The notes under the pieces were generated by a model. The model worked only from the letters and a program-made list of their open reading frames with translations. It did no database searches and had not been told where the DNA came from. A stretch of DNA of 64,000 nucleotides, from assembly GCA_027489245.1 (NCBI GenBank), contig JAIYAC010000018.1, positions 1-64,000 on the forward strand, read 5' to 3'. The position numbers and the translations under genes are program-made. Source of the DNA: Neisseriaceae bacterium (lineage in GTDB: Bacteria > Pseudomonadota > Gammaproteobacteria > Burkholderiales > Chromobacteriaceae). Positions 8,998 to 19,001 of the stretch are shown in pieces (position 1 is the stretch's first letter; every line of letters starts with the position of its first letter).

Positions 8998-10083
8998 CTA
9001 GCTTTTTGCGCCACAGCTGCGGGCGCGTAGCTGTCGCATTTCTGCATCATCAGGTGTTGTTATCCAGCCACCCAGGTTGGCCGCAGCGATCTCTGCCAGG
9101 GCGGCAATCCATGCGGGGCGCTCGTTCAGGCAGGGGATGTAGCGGTATTCCTTGCCGCCGTGGGTCAGAAAATCTTCTTTTCCTTCCATGGCAATTTCTT
9201 CCAGGGTCTCCAGACAATCACCGACAAAGCCCGGGCACATGATGTCAATTTTCGATACGCCATCACGCGCCAGCTGGCTGAGTACCTCAGTGGTATAAGG
9301 TTTGATCCATTCTGTTTTGCCAAACCGGCTCTGGAAGCTGACCACGTATTCCGCCTTGCTCAGCCCCAGCGCTTCGGCCAGTAAACGACCGGTTTTGAGA
9401 CATTCGCAGTGGTAGGGGTCCCCTTTATCCAGCGTGAAGCGCGGCACGCCATGAAAGCTCATTACCAGTTTTTCTGCCCTGCCGTTCAGGCGCCAGTGCT
9501 CGCGCACGCTATCCGCCAGCGCCTGAATATAGGCGGGGTGGTCGTGAAAATGGCGGACGGTACGCACCTCGGGCATGTTGCGCATTTTCTGCAAGGTGCG
9601 GAAAACGTCATCCAGCGCGGTGGCACTGGATGAGCCTGCGTATTGCGGGTAAAGCGGTATAACCAACAAGCGCTCCACACCGGCTTCCCGCATTTTGATC
9701 ATGGTTTGCTCGACCGATGGCTGCCCGTAGCGCATGGCGTAGTCCACCACCAGGTTGCGCATGCCTTGCTCGCCCAGCAGGCCTTTTAACAGTGCAGTCT
9801 GCTTTTGGGTGTGCACCAGCAGGGGCGAGCCGTCCGGGGTCCAGATGGTGGCGTATTTCGCCGCACTTTTTGCCGGGCGTACATTGAGAATGATGCCGTT
9901 GAGAATGAACCACCAGATTGCCTTGGGGATTTCAATCACCCGGCTATCGGACAGGAATTGCTTTAGATAGGGGCGGAGTGCTTTGGCAGTGGGCGCAGTT
10001 GGCGTACCCAGGTTGATCAGCAGAATGCCTGTTTTCGGTGTGTAGTCGTGGCGAAACGCGGGTTCTTTCAGTAATGCGGGCAT
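8998..10083 (-). CDS. hemH: Ferrochelatase
   Basis: A 361-residue protein that inserts Fe2+ into protoporphyrin IX, the last step of haem synthesis. Family motifs are present in order: [12 protein letters not shown] near the N-terminus, VIPLYPQYA, the SFHGVP motif with the catalytic His near residue 210, and [15 protein letters not shown] with the conserved acidic residues near 280. Length fits the bacterial enzyme. The C-terminal 25 residues with a single Cys are less conserved. It appears monocistronic: the gap to the next gene upstream on this strand (ftsK lies beyond 10353, same strand) holds about 270 bp with no ORF I would trust. Confidence 0.95.
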   Translation of the reverse strand: MPALLKEPAFRHDYTPKTGILLINLGTPTAPTAKALRPYLKQFLSDSRVIEIPKAIWWFILNGIILNVRPAKSAAKYATIWTPDGSPLLVHTQKQTALLKGLLGEQGMRNLVVDYAMRYGQPSVEQTMIKMREAGVERLLVIPLYPQYAGSSSATALDDVFRTLQKMRNMPEVRTVRHFHDHPAYIQALADSVREHWRLNGRAEKLVMSFHGVPRFTLDKGDPYHCECLKTGRLLAEALGLSKAEYVVSFQSRFGKTEWIKPYTTEVLSQLARDGVSKIDIMCPGFVGDCLETLEEIAMEGKEDFLTHGGKEYRYIPCLNERPAWIAALAEIAAANLGGWITTPDDAEMRQLRARSCGAKS

Positions 10084-10352
10084 GATTTGTCCAGTACAAA
10101 ACGAGTGCGTCTAGCTTAACCGGCTAGCGATAAAAAGCAATGGCCGCTGGGCGGCCATGGCTGAGATTGATGACAAACCCCGCTGGCAATACAAACAGGG
10201 TTTGTTTTGTTAACAGCAAGGCTGCTGCTTCAGGTGCTTATGTGGCGCGGCCCGACTTTGCCGGGGCCAGTGCCCGTTAGAACAGCGCTATGTCGGCAGC
10301 ACGGGCAATGGCTACAAAGCGGCCATTGCCCATTACCGAGAGGGCAGGTGGC

Positions 10353-12650
10353 TTACTCTTCGCGTACGGGTACCAGTACGCTGCGGTTACCGTTGGTTTC
10401 CATCGCAGACACAATGCCGGTGGCTTCCATCTGTTCAATCAGCCTGGCCGCGCGGTTATAGCCGATGCGTAGCTGGCGCTGCACGGATGAGATGGACGCT
10501 TTGCGGGTTTTTATCACAATCGCCACCGCTTCGTCGTACAGCGGGTCAGCTTCCATATCCCCGCCGCCAACCGCCCCCGCCTCACCACCCGCGTCATCCC
10601 CCTCGGGTGTGCCGGTGAGAATGCCGTCTACGTAGTCGGGCTCGCCCGTGGTTTTGAGGAACTCCACCACATGATGCACTTCTTCGTCCGCCACAAAAGC
10701 GCCGTGTACGCGTAGCGGGTAGTTGGTGCCGGGTGGCTGGTACAGCATATCGCCCTGGCCCAGCAGGGTTTCTGCACCCATTTGGTCCAGAATGGTTCGG
10801 CTGTCGATCTTGCTGGACACCTGGAAGGCAATACGAGTAGGGATGTTGGCCTTGATCAGGCCGGTAATCACATCCACCGACGGGCGCTGCGTGGCCAGAA
10901 TCAGGTGAATGCCGGCCGCCCGCGCTTTTTGCGCCAGGCGGGCAATCAGCTCTTCGATTTTCTTGCCAGCTACCATCATCAGGTCGGCCAGCTCGTCGAT
11001 GACCACCACGATCAGCGGCAGCGTCTCCAGCGGCTCTGGCATGTCAGGTGTCAGGCTGAACGGGTTGGGTATTTTTTCACCGGCTTTTTCGGCGTCACGG
11101 ATTTTCTGGTTAAAGCCGGCCAGATTGCGTACGCCCAGCTTGGACATCAGCCGGTAGCGGCGCTCCATTTCGCCCACACACCAGTTCAGTGCGTTGGCCG
11201 CTTGCTTCATGTCGGTCACCACAGGGGCCAGCAAATGCGGAATGCCTTCGTATACCGATAGCTCCAGCATTTTCGGGTCCACCATGATCAGACGGGCTTC
11301 TTTCGGGGTGGCTTTATAGAGCACCGACAGAATCATGGCGTTGATGGCTACCGATTTACCGGAACCGGTGGTACCGGCCACCAGTACGTGCGGCATCTTG
11401 GCCAGGTCGGCCGAGACGGGCTGCCCGGCAATGTCTTTACCCAGCGCCATGGCCAGCTTGGACGGCATGTTCTGGTAGCTTTCCGAGCCAACGATTTCGG
11501 ACATGCGCACAATCTGGCGCTTGGGGTTAGGCAGCTCCAGGCCCATATAGGTCTTGCCCGGAATGGTTTCCACCACGCGGATGGAGACCAGGCTCAGCGC
11601 ACGGGCCAAGTCTTTCATCAGGTTGACGATCTGCGCGCCCTTCACCCCGATAGCCGGCTCGATTTCATAGCGCGTAATCACCGGGCCGGGGTAGGCGGCA
11701 ATGACTTTTACATCCACGCCAAAGTCGGCCAGCTTGCGCTCGATCAGGCGTGAGGTGTACTCCACCGTTTCTGCAGACACCGGCTCGCCTTGTTCTTTGG
11801 GCGGGGCGAGCAGGGTCAGCCCTGGCAGGGCGTCGTCGCCAGGGGCGGCAAATAGTGACTGCTGCACCGGCTTCACCGCCTTGGGGGATACCGGCACTTC
11901 CAGCACCGGTGCTTCTATGCGTACCGGCGGTTTTTCATCGATCTTTTTCTTTTCTTGCACCACTTTTTCTTCGCGCTGCTTGGCCACCTCGCGGCCTATC
12001 TCGCGGTCTTTGCTAGCCTGCCAGGCTTGCCAGGCCCCCACCGTGGCATCTTCGATCTTGCCACCCAGGCTTTCCATCAGGTTTAGCCAGGACAAGCCGG
12101 TAAAGAGCGAGGTGCCAATGGCAGCCAGTACCAGCAACAGCAGGCCAGCGCCGGTGCCGCCAAAGGCATGGGCGGCGGCATAGCCCAGCGACTTGCCCAG
12201 CATGCCACCGGCACCAGCCGGCAGCGCCAGTACCTTGTTGCCCAGTATCAGCGCTTCGATGCTGGCGACACTGGTGAGGGTGACGAGAAACCCCAGCAGG
12301 GCCGCCCAGGTCATGGGGCCAGCCTGGAAATCGGCTTGCTCGATTTTGCGGTAGCCCCAGGCAATGGCAAACAGGCAGAAGCCCACCAGTAGCCATGCCG
12401 CATAGCCAAACAGATAGAGCAGGATGTCGGACAGCCAGGCACCAAAGGTGCCGCCGTAATTTCGCACCTGCGTGTCGGCGGAGCTATGCGACCAGCTGGG
12501 GTCGGCCGGATTGAAGCTGGCGAGGGTGATAACCAGATAGACGGCAGTGACAGCCATGAGCAACCACCACGCTTCGCGCAGCAGCGCGGTAAGCTTGGGT
12601 GGCAGGGGTTGGGTATTTCGTACGGCAGCTTTACGCTTGAACAGGCGCAT
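10353..12650 (-). CDS. ftsK: DNA translocase FtsK
   Basis: A 765-residue septal DNA pump that moves the chromosome termini apart at division and activates XerCD. The N-terminal 190 residues hold four to five membrane helices, followed by a fairly short charged linker (about 215-290). The motor has Walker A GTTGSGKS near residue 427, Walker [15 protein letters not shown], and a RecA-like core. The C-terminal gamma winged-helix domain (about 700-765, with [22 protein letters not shown]) reads KOPS sequences. The length is that of the short-linker form. It is transcribed on its own strand together with, or separately from, anmK upstream. Confidence 0.95.
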   Translation of the reverse strand: MRLFKRKAAVRNTQPLPPKLTALLREAWWLLMAVTAVYLVITLASFNPADPSWSHSSADTQVRNYGGTFGAWLSDILLYLFGYAAWLLVGFCLFAIAWGYRKIEQADFQAGPMTWAALLGFLVTLTSVASIEALILGNKVLALPAGAGGMLGKSLGYAAAHAFGGTGAGLLLLVLAAIGTSLFTGLSWLNLMESLGGKIEDATVGAWQAWQASKDREIGREVAKQREEKVVQEKKKIDEKPPVRIEAPVLEVPVSPKAVKPVQQSLFAAPGDDALPGLTLLAPPKEQGEPVSAETVEYTSRLIERKLADFGVDVKVIAAYPGPVITRYEIEPAIGVKGAQIVNLMKDLARALSLVSIRVVETIPGKTYMGLELPNPKRQIVRMSEIVGSESYQNMPSKLAMALGKDIAGQPVSADLAKMPHVLVAGTTGSGKSVAINAMILSVLYKATPKEARLIMVDPKMLELSVYEGIPHLLAPVVTDMKQAANALNWCVGEMERRYRLMSKLGVRNLAGFNQKIRDAEKAGEKIPNPFSLTPDMPEPLETLPLIVVVIDELADLMMVAGKKIEELIARLAQKARAAGIHLILATQRPSVDVITGLIKANIPTRIAFQVSSKIDSRTILDQMGAETLLGQGDMLYQPPGTNYPLRVHGAFVADEEVHHVVEFLKTTGEPDYVDGILTGTPEGDDAGGEAGAVGGGDMEADPLYDEAVAIVIKTRKASISSVQRQLRIGYNRAARLIEQMEATGIVSAMETNGNRSVLVPVREE

Positions 12651-12723
12651 TGTTATTTAATGTATGAAGTCAGCCATGCATTATATCGGCAATTTACCCG
12701 GTATTTTATCGATCACTTTACAT

Positions 12724-13833
12724 TTACCTCGGATAAAGTGCGCCAAGTACGCGCAAACCCTGCGCGCCGGTCACTTCCGGCAGGTTGGCCGCCTGGCGAT
12801 GGCAGAAGCACCAGCCCAGCCAGGCAAAGGCCACCGCCTCGACTTGCTGTGGGCCCAGGCCCAGTGCTGCGGTGGTTTCGATATAAATCCCTGGTAGGTT
12901 GGCCGCAAGGCTGGCCATGAGCACCGGGTTTTGCGCCCCGCCACCGCAGACATACAGCTCGCGGCAGCATGGTGCAAAACGCTGCACGGCGGCGGCAATA
13001 CTGTGGCTAGTGAGTGCCAATAGCGTGGCTTGCACATCGGCATCCGTTACTGGGCCGTGCAGCCGGGTATGTGCCGCCAGCTGCGCATCCAGCCAGGGCA
13101 GATCAAACAAGTCCCGCCCGGTGCTTTTGGGCAGGTTGGCCGCAAAGTAGGGCTCTGCCAGCAGGCGGTCGAGTAGCGCACCCTGCACCTGACCAGTGGC
13201 AGCCCATGCGCCGCTCGCATCATAGTCTAGGCCGCGATGGCGGCGAATCCAGGCGTCCAGCAGCATATTGCCTGGGCCGGTATCAAAGCCGATTACCGGT
13301 AAACCGGGGCTCAGGCGGGTAAGGTTGGCAATGCCGCCAATATTCAGAATGACGCGCGACACGCTGGCACTGGCAAATACAGCCTGATGAAAAGCGGGCA
13401 CCAGCGGCGCGCCCTGGCCGCCGGCGGCCACATCACGGCTGCGCACATCGCCTATGACATCAATGCCGCACAGCTCCGCCAGCAAAGCATGGTTACCGAT
13501 TTGCAAGGTATAGCCCTGCTGCGGGGCGTGGCGGATGGTTTGGCCGTGACATAGCACCGCCCGGATGTCACCGGCGCCCAGGCCGCTGGCCTGCAGCGCT
13601 TGGTGTACCGCCTGGGCGTACAGCGTGGCCAGTGTATTGCCTAGCAAGGCACTGCGCGCCAGCTCATCATGGCCAACCGGCTGCAGGGTAAGCACCTGCT
13701 CGCGTACGTCTGCGGGGTAGGGTACAAAGGCCTCGCCCAGCACGCGCATGGGCTGGGTGGCAAAGTCCACCACGAGGGCATCGACACCATCCAGACTGGT
13801 GCCGGACATCAAACCGATATAAATCTCAGACAT
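12724..13833 (-). CDS. anmK: Anhydro-N-acetylmuramic acid kinase
   Basis: A 369-residue kinase of the AnmK family that phosphorylates and opens 1,6-anhydro-MurNAc during recycling of peptidoglycan fragments. The start MSEIYIGLMSGTSLDGVDA, LNIGGIANLT, GFDTGPGNMLLD and the late CGGGAQNP are family signatures. It lies downstream of an M23 endopeptidase gene on the same strand, a sensible cell-wall pairing, but a strong hairpin with a T run directly before its start codon may uncouple the two. Three copies of GGTTGGCCGC lie inside the gene. Confidence 0.93.
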   Translation of the reverse strand: MSEIYIGLMSGTSLDGVDALVVDFATQPMRVLGEAFVPYPADVREQVLTLQPVGHDELARSALLGNTLATLYAQAVHQALQASGLGAGDIRAVLCHGQTIRHAPQQGYTLQIGNHALLAELCGIDVIGDVRSRDVAAGGQGAPLVPAFHQAVFASASVSRVILNIGGIANLTRLSPGLPVIGFDTGPGNMLLDAWIRRHRGLDYDASGAWAATGQVQGALLDRLLAEPYFAANLPKSTGRDLFDLPWLDAQLAAHTRLHGPVTDADVQATLLALTSHSIAAAVQRFAPCCRELYVCGGGAQNPVLMASLAANLPGIYIETTAALGLGPQQVEAVAFAWLGWCFCHRQAANLPEVTGAQGLRVLGALYPR

Positions 13834-13943
13834 AAAAAAGCCCTGGCAAAGAGTGGCTGCCAGGGCGGTTGATTGGTGGGGCCGGTTTAGTCCAGCTGCG
13901 CCACGCTGACCGGAATATCCCTGAGCAGCTGAAGGTTGGCCGC
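12783..13943 (+). repeat. Cluster of four GGTTGGCCGC motifs
   Basis: Perfect copies begin at 12783, 12897, 13134 and 13934, all in the same orientation, within anmK and the end of the M23 peptidase gene. They are part of a family of at least 22 perfect copies in the core DNA of the window (see findings). Confidence 0.7.
13834..13866 (-). terminator. Terminator of the M23 peptidase gene
   Basis: A GCCCTGGCA/TGCCAGGGC stem (13840-13866) is followed on the minus strand by six T residues that run right up to the anmK start codon. It would end the upstream peptidase transcript or attenuate expression into anmK. Confidence 0.75.
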
Positions 13944-15221
13944 CAGCTTAACGCTAGCCTGGCGGAAGGCCAAGCGCTGGCTGGGTGCCAGGCCGGGTAC
14001 CGGCAACGCGGTGGTGGCAGGGTCGACTGGCTGGCCGTCGATCAGCACCTCCATGTGCAGGTGCGGGCCGGTAGAGCGGCCGGTACTGCCGACAAAGCCG
14101 ATCACGTCACCCGCTTTAACTTTATCGCCGGGGCGCAGGTCTGCCTGGAAGCTGCTCATGTGCGCGTACAGGGTAGACAGCTTGCTACTGTGTTTCAGTA
14201 CCACCACATTGCCGTAGCCGCTTTGCTGCGCCACGGTGGCTACGGTGGCATCCGACGGGGCCACAATGGGCGTGCCGCTGGCCGCCGCGTAGTCCACACC
14301 TTCATGCATGCGCAGCGAGCGCAGGATAGGGTGGAAGCGCATGCCGAAGCCGGAGCTGATGCGGGCGTTTACCGGCTGCAGGGTAAAGCCCTTTTTCAGC
14401 GGCTTGCCGGCGGCGTCGTAGTAGCCGCCAGACTCGCTGTCGTGCTCAAAGTAAAACGCCTGGTAGGCCTTGCCCGCGCGCACAATCTCTGCGCCCAGGA
14501 TATTGCCGCTCGCCAGCGGCGTGCCTTTGTACTGCAGGGTTTCGTAGACCAGACTGATCTTGTCACCCGGGCGCAGTGCGGCCAACGGTAGCTGGTCGGC
14601 AAAAATCTCGGACAGGCTGGTGCGGATTTCAACCGGCACTTGCGCCTGGGCCAGTGCACCGGTGGCGCTGGTTTTGACCAGCACCGACCTGACTGTTTGC
14701 ACGGTTTGCATCTCGGGCGCATCGGCGCTGGCCTGCCACTGATCGCCGTTTTTCTCGATCACCACCAGCACCTTCTCGCCGTTTTCATCATCATTCAGAA
14801 AACGCAGGCCAAACAGCTCGCCCTGGTCATTCAGCTCTACCGACAAGGTGGCACCGGTGCGCAGCTTTAGCAGGTCGCGCGACAGCGGGCTGGCATGGAT
14901 AAAGCGCGTGGCTTCACCGTCGTCCACACCCAGGCGGTTCAGCAGGCGGGCAATGGTGTCGCCACGCTGTACCGCCTCGTCACGCCAGTAACGCAGGCCG
15001 GATGACTGTGTGGCAGCCAGGGTCGGCAGTACCAGCTGTTCGGTAAACTGCTGCGCCAGCGGTGCCGCTGGCCGGGGCAGGGCCTGCTCCTGGGTAATCG
15101 CCAGCGCCGTCACGGCACCCATAAACGGCAGGCAGGCGGCAGCACCCAGCCAGGTCATGGGGTTGTTGATCAAGCGTGCTACCCACTTTTGCGGGAAGGC
15201 CAGCAGTTTGCGATAATCCAT
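13887..15221 (-). CDS. M23 family murein endopeptidase with N-terminal membrane anchor
   Basis: A 444-residue, MepM-like protein. One membrane helix (about 23-42) is followed by a periplasmic part with a LysM/OapA-like domain (about 85-170) and a C-terminal LytM (M23) zinc peptidase domain. Zinc ligands are seen in RMHEGVDYA (His and Asp, about residues 303-308) and in the HLHMEV motif near 385; YAHM is also present. All zinc-binding residues appear intact, so it should be an active DD-endopeptidase cutting peptide cross-links, not a degenerate activator. The order with anmK is common in Neisseriales. The start ATG at 15221 precedes the membrane anchor. Confidence 0.88.
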   Translation of the reverse strand: MDYRKLLAFPQKWVARLINNPMTWLGAAACLPFMGAVTALAITQEQALPRPAAPLAQQFTEQLVLPTLAATQSSGLRYWRDEAVQRGDTIARLLNRLGVDDGEATRFIHASPLSRDLLKLRTGATLSVELNDQGELFGLRFLNDDENGEKVLVVIEKNGDQWQASADAPEMQTVQTVRSVLVKTSATGALAQAQVPVEIRTSLSEIFADQLPLAALRPGDKISLVYETLQYKGTPLASGNILGAEIVRAGKAYQAFYFEHDSESGGYYDAAGKPLKKGFTLQPVNARISSGFGMRFHPILRSLRMHEGVDYAAASGTPIVAPSDATVATVAQQSGYGNVVVLKHSSKLSTLYAHMSSFQADLRPGDKVKAGDVIGFVGSTGRSTGPHLHMEVLIDGQPVDPATTALPVPGLAPSQRLAFRQASVKLAANLQLLRDIPVSVAQLD

Positions 15222-15490
15222 ATTCTGATGACTCGTGTGGCATAAGCCTTCATCGCAGAACGAATCAGCTTAAATACTGTGCTGCCAAAGGGCTGCTTTG
15301 ACAGCAATAAATAACGAAGCAGGGCATGCTAGCAAAAACACGGTGCCACTGCAAACCAGAAACCCCTGCCAAATCAACCTCCTAGTCAAATGAGCAGGGC
15401 AACCTGCACCAACAGACAGCATGCGGGGGAAGATGGTTCGACACACCTCAATATTGTTTTGTTAAGAAACAAAAACTGCCTGGCGCTTTT

Positions 15491-16498
15491 ATGAAACTTA
15501 CCCTGCACCTGCCCGGCCTGGCCTGGTACGACGCACACGATGGCGCAGACGTCTGCCGCGACCTTTCCACCCCGGCGCTATCGCTATTACTCGCCCGCGG
15601 CCAACGTAGCGCCCGCCCGGCGCCGCCAAGCCAGCACCTGCTGCAAAGTTTTAGCCTGCCAGCACCCGCCATGGCCGCCACCTTGGCGCGCCAGGCCGGG
15701 CTGAGCACCGCCGGCCGGCACTGGCTGATTGCCGACCCGGTTAACCTGCGGGTAGACCGTGACCGCGCACTGTTGGGCGATGTAGGCATCATGAACCTGG
15801 CGCAAAGCGAAGCCGACCAGCTCATCGCCAGCCTGAACCAGCTCTTTGCCGAAGACGGCTTTGTCTTTCACGCCCCCACGCCAGCGCGCTGGTTCATTTC
15901 ATTGCCAGCACCCACCGGCGCCAGCTTCACCCCGCTGCCCGATGTCATCGGCCAGGACATCAACCACCACCTGCCTGGCGGACAAAACGGCATGCGCTGG
16001 AGCCGCTATCTGAATGAAATGCAGATGCTGCTGTACACCCATGCGGCCAACGATGCGCGCGAGCTGCGTGGCGATACGCCGGTAAACAGCGTGTGGCTAT
16101 GGGGCGAGCAGGGCGCAGATAGCCCGGCACCGACAGCCTTTGCCCCGCTGCTATATAGTGACAACCCGCTTTACCAGGCGCTGGCGGCAGAATGCGGCAT
16201 GGCCCTAGAGGCCGCCCCGTATCAGTTTGCCAGCCTGCAGGGCGAGCACGTGCACCTGGTGCTGGACCAGCTGGAGGCCGCCGCACAGTTTCGCGACGCC
16301 TGGGGCTGGCGCGAAACACTGAAGCGCTTGGAGCAAGACTGGTTCGCCCCCATGTTGGCCGCACTCAAGGCCGGCAAGCTGCAGGTACTCGAACTCAGCT
16401 GCGATGGTGATGCCGGCTTTACCCTGCGCATCACGCCACGCCAGTTATGGAAATTCTGGCAATCCGGCCAACCACTCGCCACCCTGTACCCGCAATGA
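15491..16498 (+). CDS. RpfE-type / ApgM-like conserved protein preceding recJ
   Basis: A 335-residue protein of the betaproteobacterial family usually annotated as regulatory protein RpfE type, or as cofactor-independent phosphoglycerate mutase-like (COG4255). It has the DPVNLRVDRDRALLGD and NSVWLWGEQG segments typical of this family, and no signal peptide. The stop overlaps the recJ start (ATGA at 16495), so the two genes are translationally coupled. This arrangement is conserved in many beta-proteobacteria. The biochemical role is not established. It diverges from the M23 gene across a 269-bp gap that should hold both promoters. Confidence 0.75.
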   Translation: MKLTLHLPGLAWYDAHDGADVCRDLSTPALSLLLARGQRSARPAPPSQHLLQSFSLPAPAMAATLARQAGLSTAGRHWLIADPVNLRVDRDRALLGDVGIMNLAQSEADQLIASLNQLFAEDGFVFHAPTPARWFISLPAPTGASFTPLPDVIGQDINHHLPGGQNGMRWSRYLNEMQMLLYTHAANDARELRGDTPVNSVWLWGEQGADSPAPTAFAPLLYSDNPLYQALAAECGMALEAAPYQFASLQGEHVHLVLDQLEAAAQFRDAWGWRETLKRLEQDWFAPMLAALKAGKLQVLELSCDGDAGFTLRITPRQLWKFWQSGQPLATLYPQ

Positions 16499-18180
16499 CC
16501 CAGATCACCACCCGCAGCTACCCGGCCAGCCGGCAACAAACCCTGTGCGAGCAGGGCATCCACCCGTTAATGGCACGCCTGTACGCCGCGCGCGGCATCG
16601 ATAACGCCGGCGACGTGGACTATGCCCTGAAAGGCCTGCTGCCGTACCACAGCATGAAAAACATCCTGGCCATGGCCGCGCGGCTGGCCGACGCCATCGC
16701 CACGCGCCGGCGCATGCTGGTCGTGGCCGATTACGACGCCGATGGCGCCACCGCCTGCACGGTGGCAGTAAAAGGCCTGGCGGCCATGGGGGGCGTGATT
16801 GACTTTATCGTGCCGAACCGCTTCGAGTACGGCTACGGGCTGACGCCCGAAATCGTCGATCTGGCCGCACACAGCCAGCCGGACATCATCCTTACCGTCG
16901 ACAACGGCATTGCCAGCGTGGCGGGCGTAGAAGCCGCCAAGGCGCGGGGCATCGAGGTGCTGATTACCGACCATCACTTGCCCGGCGACACCTTGCCCGA
17001 CGCGCTGATCGTCAATCCCAACCAGCCCGGCTGCGACTTTCCCTCCAAAAACCTGGCCGGCGTAGGGGTGATGTTTTACGTACTGATGGCGCTACGCGCC
17101 GAGCTACGCCAGCGCGGGCACTTTGCGGCCAACCCTGAACCCAACCTGGGCGAGCTGCTCGACATCGTGGCGCTGGGCACCGTAGCCGACGTTGTCCGGC
17201 TGGATCGCAACAACCGCATCCTGGTAGACAACGGGCTGCGCAGAATGCGGGCAGGGCGCATGGCCCCCGGCATTGCCGCACTGTTTCGTGTCGCCGGGCG
17301 CGCTGCGCACAAAGCCAACACCTTTGATTTGGGCTTCACGCTGGGCCCCAGGCTCAACGCGGCAGGGCGCCTGGACGACATGAGCCTGGGCATCGCCTGC
17401 CTGCTGGCCAGCAGCGAAGACGACGCCATGCGCCTGGCGCAAGAGCTGGACCGCCTCAACAGGGAGCGCCGCAACATAGAGCACGGCATGCAGGACGAAG
17501 CCCTTGCGGCACTGTCTACCATTGATGCCGACAAACGCTACACGCTGGCGCTCTATCGTGACGACTGGCACCAAGGCGTAGTGGGCATCGTGGCATCCCG
17601 TCTGAAAGAAAAATATCACCGGCCAACCATTGTTTTCGCCCCGGGTGACGAGGGCGAAATCAAGGGGTCAGGGCGCTCCATACCCGGTTTTCACCTGCGT
17701 GACGCGCTGGACCTGGTGTACAAACGCCATCCGGGCATGATCCTGAAGTTTGGCGGCCACGCCATGGCAGCAGGGCTCACCATCGCAGAGCAAGCGTTAT
17801 CGGCATTTCAGCAGGCCTTCGAAGACGTAGCGCAAAGCCTGCTGGATGAAACCACCTTGACGCGCACCCTGGAAACCGATGGCAGCCTCAGCGCCAGGGA
17901 ACTGAACCTGCCAACGGCTGAAACGTTGGCCGCAGAAGTATGGGGCCAAGGCTTTGCGCCGCCCACATTCCAGGATAGGTTCCAGGTCATTAGCCAGCGT
18001 ATGGTTGGTGACAAGCACCTGAAGCTGCGGCTGGCCAAAGATGGCGTGCAATGCGACGGCATGATTTTCAACCGCACCGACTGGCTACCAGATGAAATCC
18101 ATGCCGTCTACCAGCTAGCAGCCAATGAATGGCAAGGTCGCAAAGAACTGCAGATTTACCTGCAGCATGTTGCGCCGTAG
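16495..18180 (+). CDS. recJ: Single-strand DNA-specific exonuclease RecJ
   Basis: A 561-residue 5'-3' ssDNA exonuclease used in RecF-pathway recombination and mismatch repair. DHH phosphoesterase motifs are intact: VVADYDADGATA near residue 77, DNGIAS, TDHHLPG near 158, then the DHHA1 domain with GSGRSIPGFHL and GGHAMAAG. The ATG at 16495 was chosen because it overlaps the upstream stop codon; the frame is open further upstream, but that part lies inside the preceding gene. Length matches the family. Confidence 0.95.
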   Translation: MTQITTRSYPASRQQTLCEQGIHPLMARLYAARGIDNAGDVDYALKGLLPYHSMKNILAMAARLADAIATRRRMLVVADYDADGATACTVAVKGLAAMGGVIDFIVPNRFEYGYGLTPEIVDLAAHSQPDIILTVDNGIASVAGVEAAKARGIEVLITDHHLPGDTLPDALIVNPNQPGCDFPSKNLAGVGVMFYVLMALRAELRQRGHFAANPEPNLGELLDIVALGTVADVVRLDRNNRILVDNGLRRMRAGRMAPGIAALFRVAGRAAHKANTFDLGFTLGPRLNAAGRLDDMSLGIACLLASSEDDAMRLAQELDRLNRERRNIEHGMQDEALAALSTIDADKRYTLALYRDDWHQGVVGIVASRLKEKYHRPTIVFAPGDEGEIKGSGRSIPGFHLRDALDLVYKRHPGMILKFGGHAMAAGLTIAEQALSAFQQAFEDVAQSLLDETTLTRTLETDGSLSARELNLPTAETLAAEVWGQGFAPPTFQDRFQVISQRMVGDKHLKLRLAKDGVQCDGMIFNRTDWLPDEIHAVYQLAANEWQGRKELQIYLQHVAP

Positions 18181-18197
18181 CTCTGAAGCCTGAGTTC

Positions 18198-18237
18198 AAC
18201 GCTGCATGGTGGTGCGAGTGTGTCGCCATGCAGCGTT
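18198..18237 (+). terminator. Hairpin downstream of recJ
   Basis: A 12-bp perfect stem (AACGCTGCATGG and its complement) with a 16-base loop starts 18 bp after the recJ stop. There is only a short T run (TTT), so it may be a partial terminator or an RNA-stabilising hairpin. Confidence 0.5.
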
Positions 18238-18331
18238 TATGCGGGCCAGTGCGTAGCAGCGGTAGGGTGAAAATAATGAGAAAGGGGCGAGAGTGACGGC
18301 TTTTTGTGCGGTAAATTTGACATAATAAACA

Positions 18332-18417
18332 TTATACGACGTAAATACTAAACCCCTTGGGGGGCTTTCGAGCCTTATACGACGTAAATACTAAACCCCT
18401 TGGGGGGCTTTCGAGCC
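18332..18417 (+). repeat. Perfect 43-bp tandem duplication containing a T7-terminator-like core
   Basis: Two identical 43-bp units lie head to tail (18332-18374 and 18375-18417). Each holds TACTAAACCCCTTGGGG followed by GGCTTT, which resembles the core of phage T7-type terminators (a CCCC/GGGG stem). The role is unknown; a duplicated terminator or a slippage product are the simplest views. Confidence 0.8.
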
Positions 18418-18796
18418 TTCAACTGGGCTCATTAACGTCGTCAGAACCATCAGACCGGCCACGGCCAATGCGCCGATCTTTTTGCGAAAATCCGCCCAAA
18501 AGTCCCGTCTGGCTTGGGTTTGACGATATTTTGGTATGTGTTGGCGTTTGATGCGTGCTACCGCCCAGCTTGCCAGCCTGAAGCGCCCGCCAAAGAAAAC
18601 ACGCATGCGGGCTCTCACAGCCAGCGACCCATGGTCGTGATAACCGAGCGTGCAGGCTGGTGCGGTTTTCATGCCGTAACGGTGAAAATGACAAAGCCGG
18701 CCAAGGGCCGGCTTTGTGTTGGGGTGAGTAAAACTAAAGGTTCGTCTGACTAAACACTACTTCAAACTACTTCATTCCAAACACCACAAACAGGTA
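18418..18796. other. Intergenic region without a gene I can support
   Basis: Between the tandem repeat and the small minus-strand ORF I see only a palindromic hairpin (18691-18717, ACAAAGCCGGCC with its complement). Open frames of 91-93 codons on the minus strand (18391-18672 and 18419-18694) overlap each other, lack a ribosome binding site and run into the tandem repeat, so I do not call them. Confidence 0.5.
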
Positions 18797-18937
18797 TCAA
18801 AAAAGGTCGGAGCGTTGCCGGCGGGAGGCCGGGTGCTGCGTGCGCACGGCAATGCGTGCTCGCTTCTGGACTAACGCTTTACGGCTAAAGAACGCAACAA
18901 ATCCAACTGCAACTACAAGTAAAACCAGCGATTCCAA
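18797..18937 (-). CDS. Small membrane protein, 46 residues, TTG start
   Basis: A short frame with a strong ribosome binding site (AGGAGGG, seven bases before TTG at 18937). It encodes an N-terminal hydrophobic helix (LESLVLLVVAVGFVAFF) followed by a basic tail rich in Arg, Lys and Gln. It lies 64 bp past the rmuC stop on the same strand. A single helix with a positively charged C-terminus is typical of small inner-membrane regulators. No family is recognised. The good ribosome binding site and clear architecture argue for a real gene, but it is short and has no homologue I can name. Confidence 0.5.
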   Translation of the reverse strand: MESLVLLVVAVGFVAFFSRKALVQKRARIAVRTQHPASRRQRSDLF

Positions 18938-19001
18938 GATTTGCTCCCTCCTTTCTGTTACCTGAATTTTTTATAGATGACTGGTAATGCTAGTGCAAGA
19001 A

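Noticed and set aside
10084..10352. Short frames between hemH and ftsK
   Set aside because: They lack start signals and protein-like composition; only a weak AAACCC/GGGTTT inverted repeat near 10176-10203 is visible.
18391..18694. Two overlapping minus-strand frames of 91-93 codons
   Set aside because: No ribosome binding site, they overlap each other in different frames and extend into the tandem repeat.
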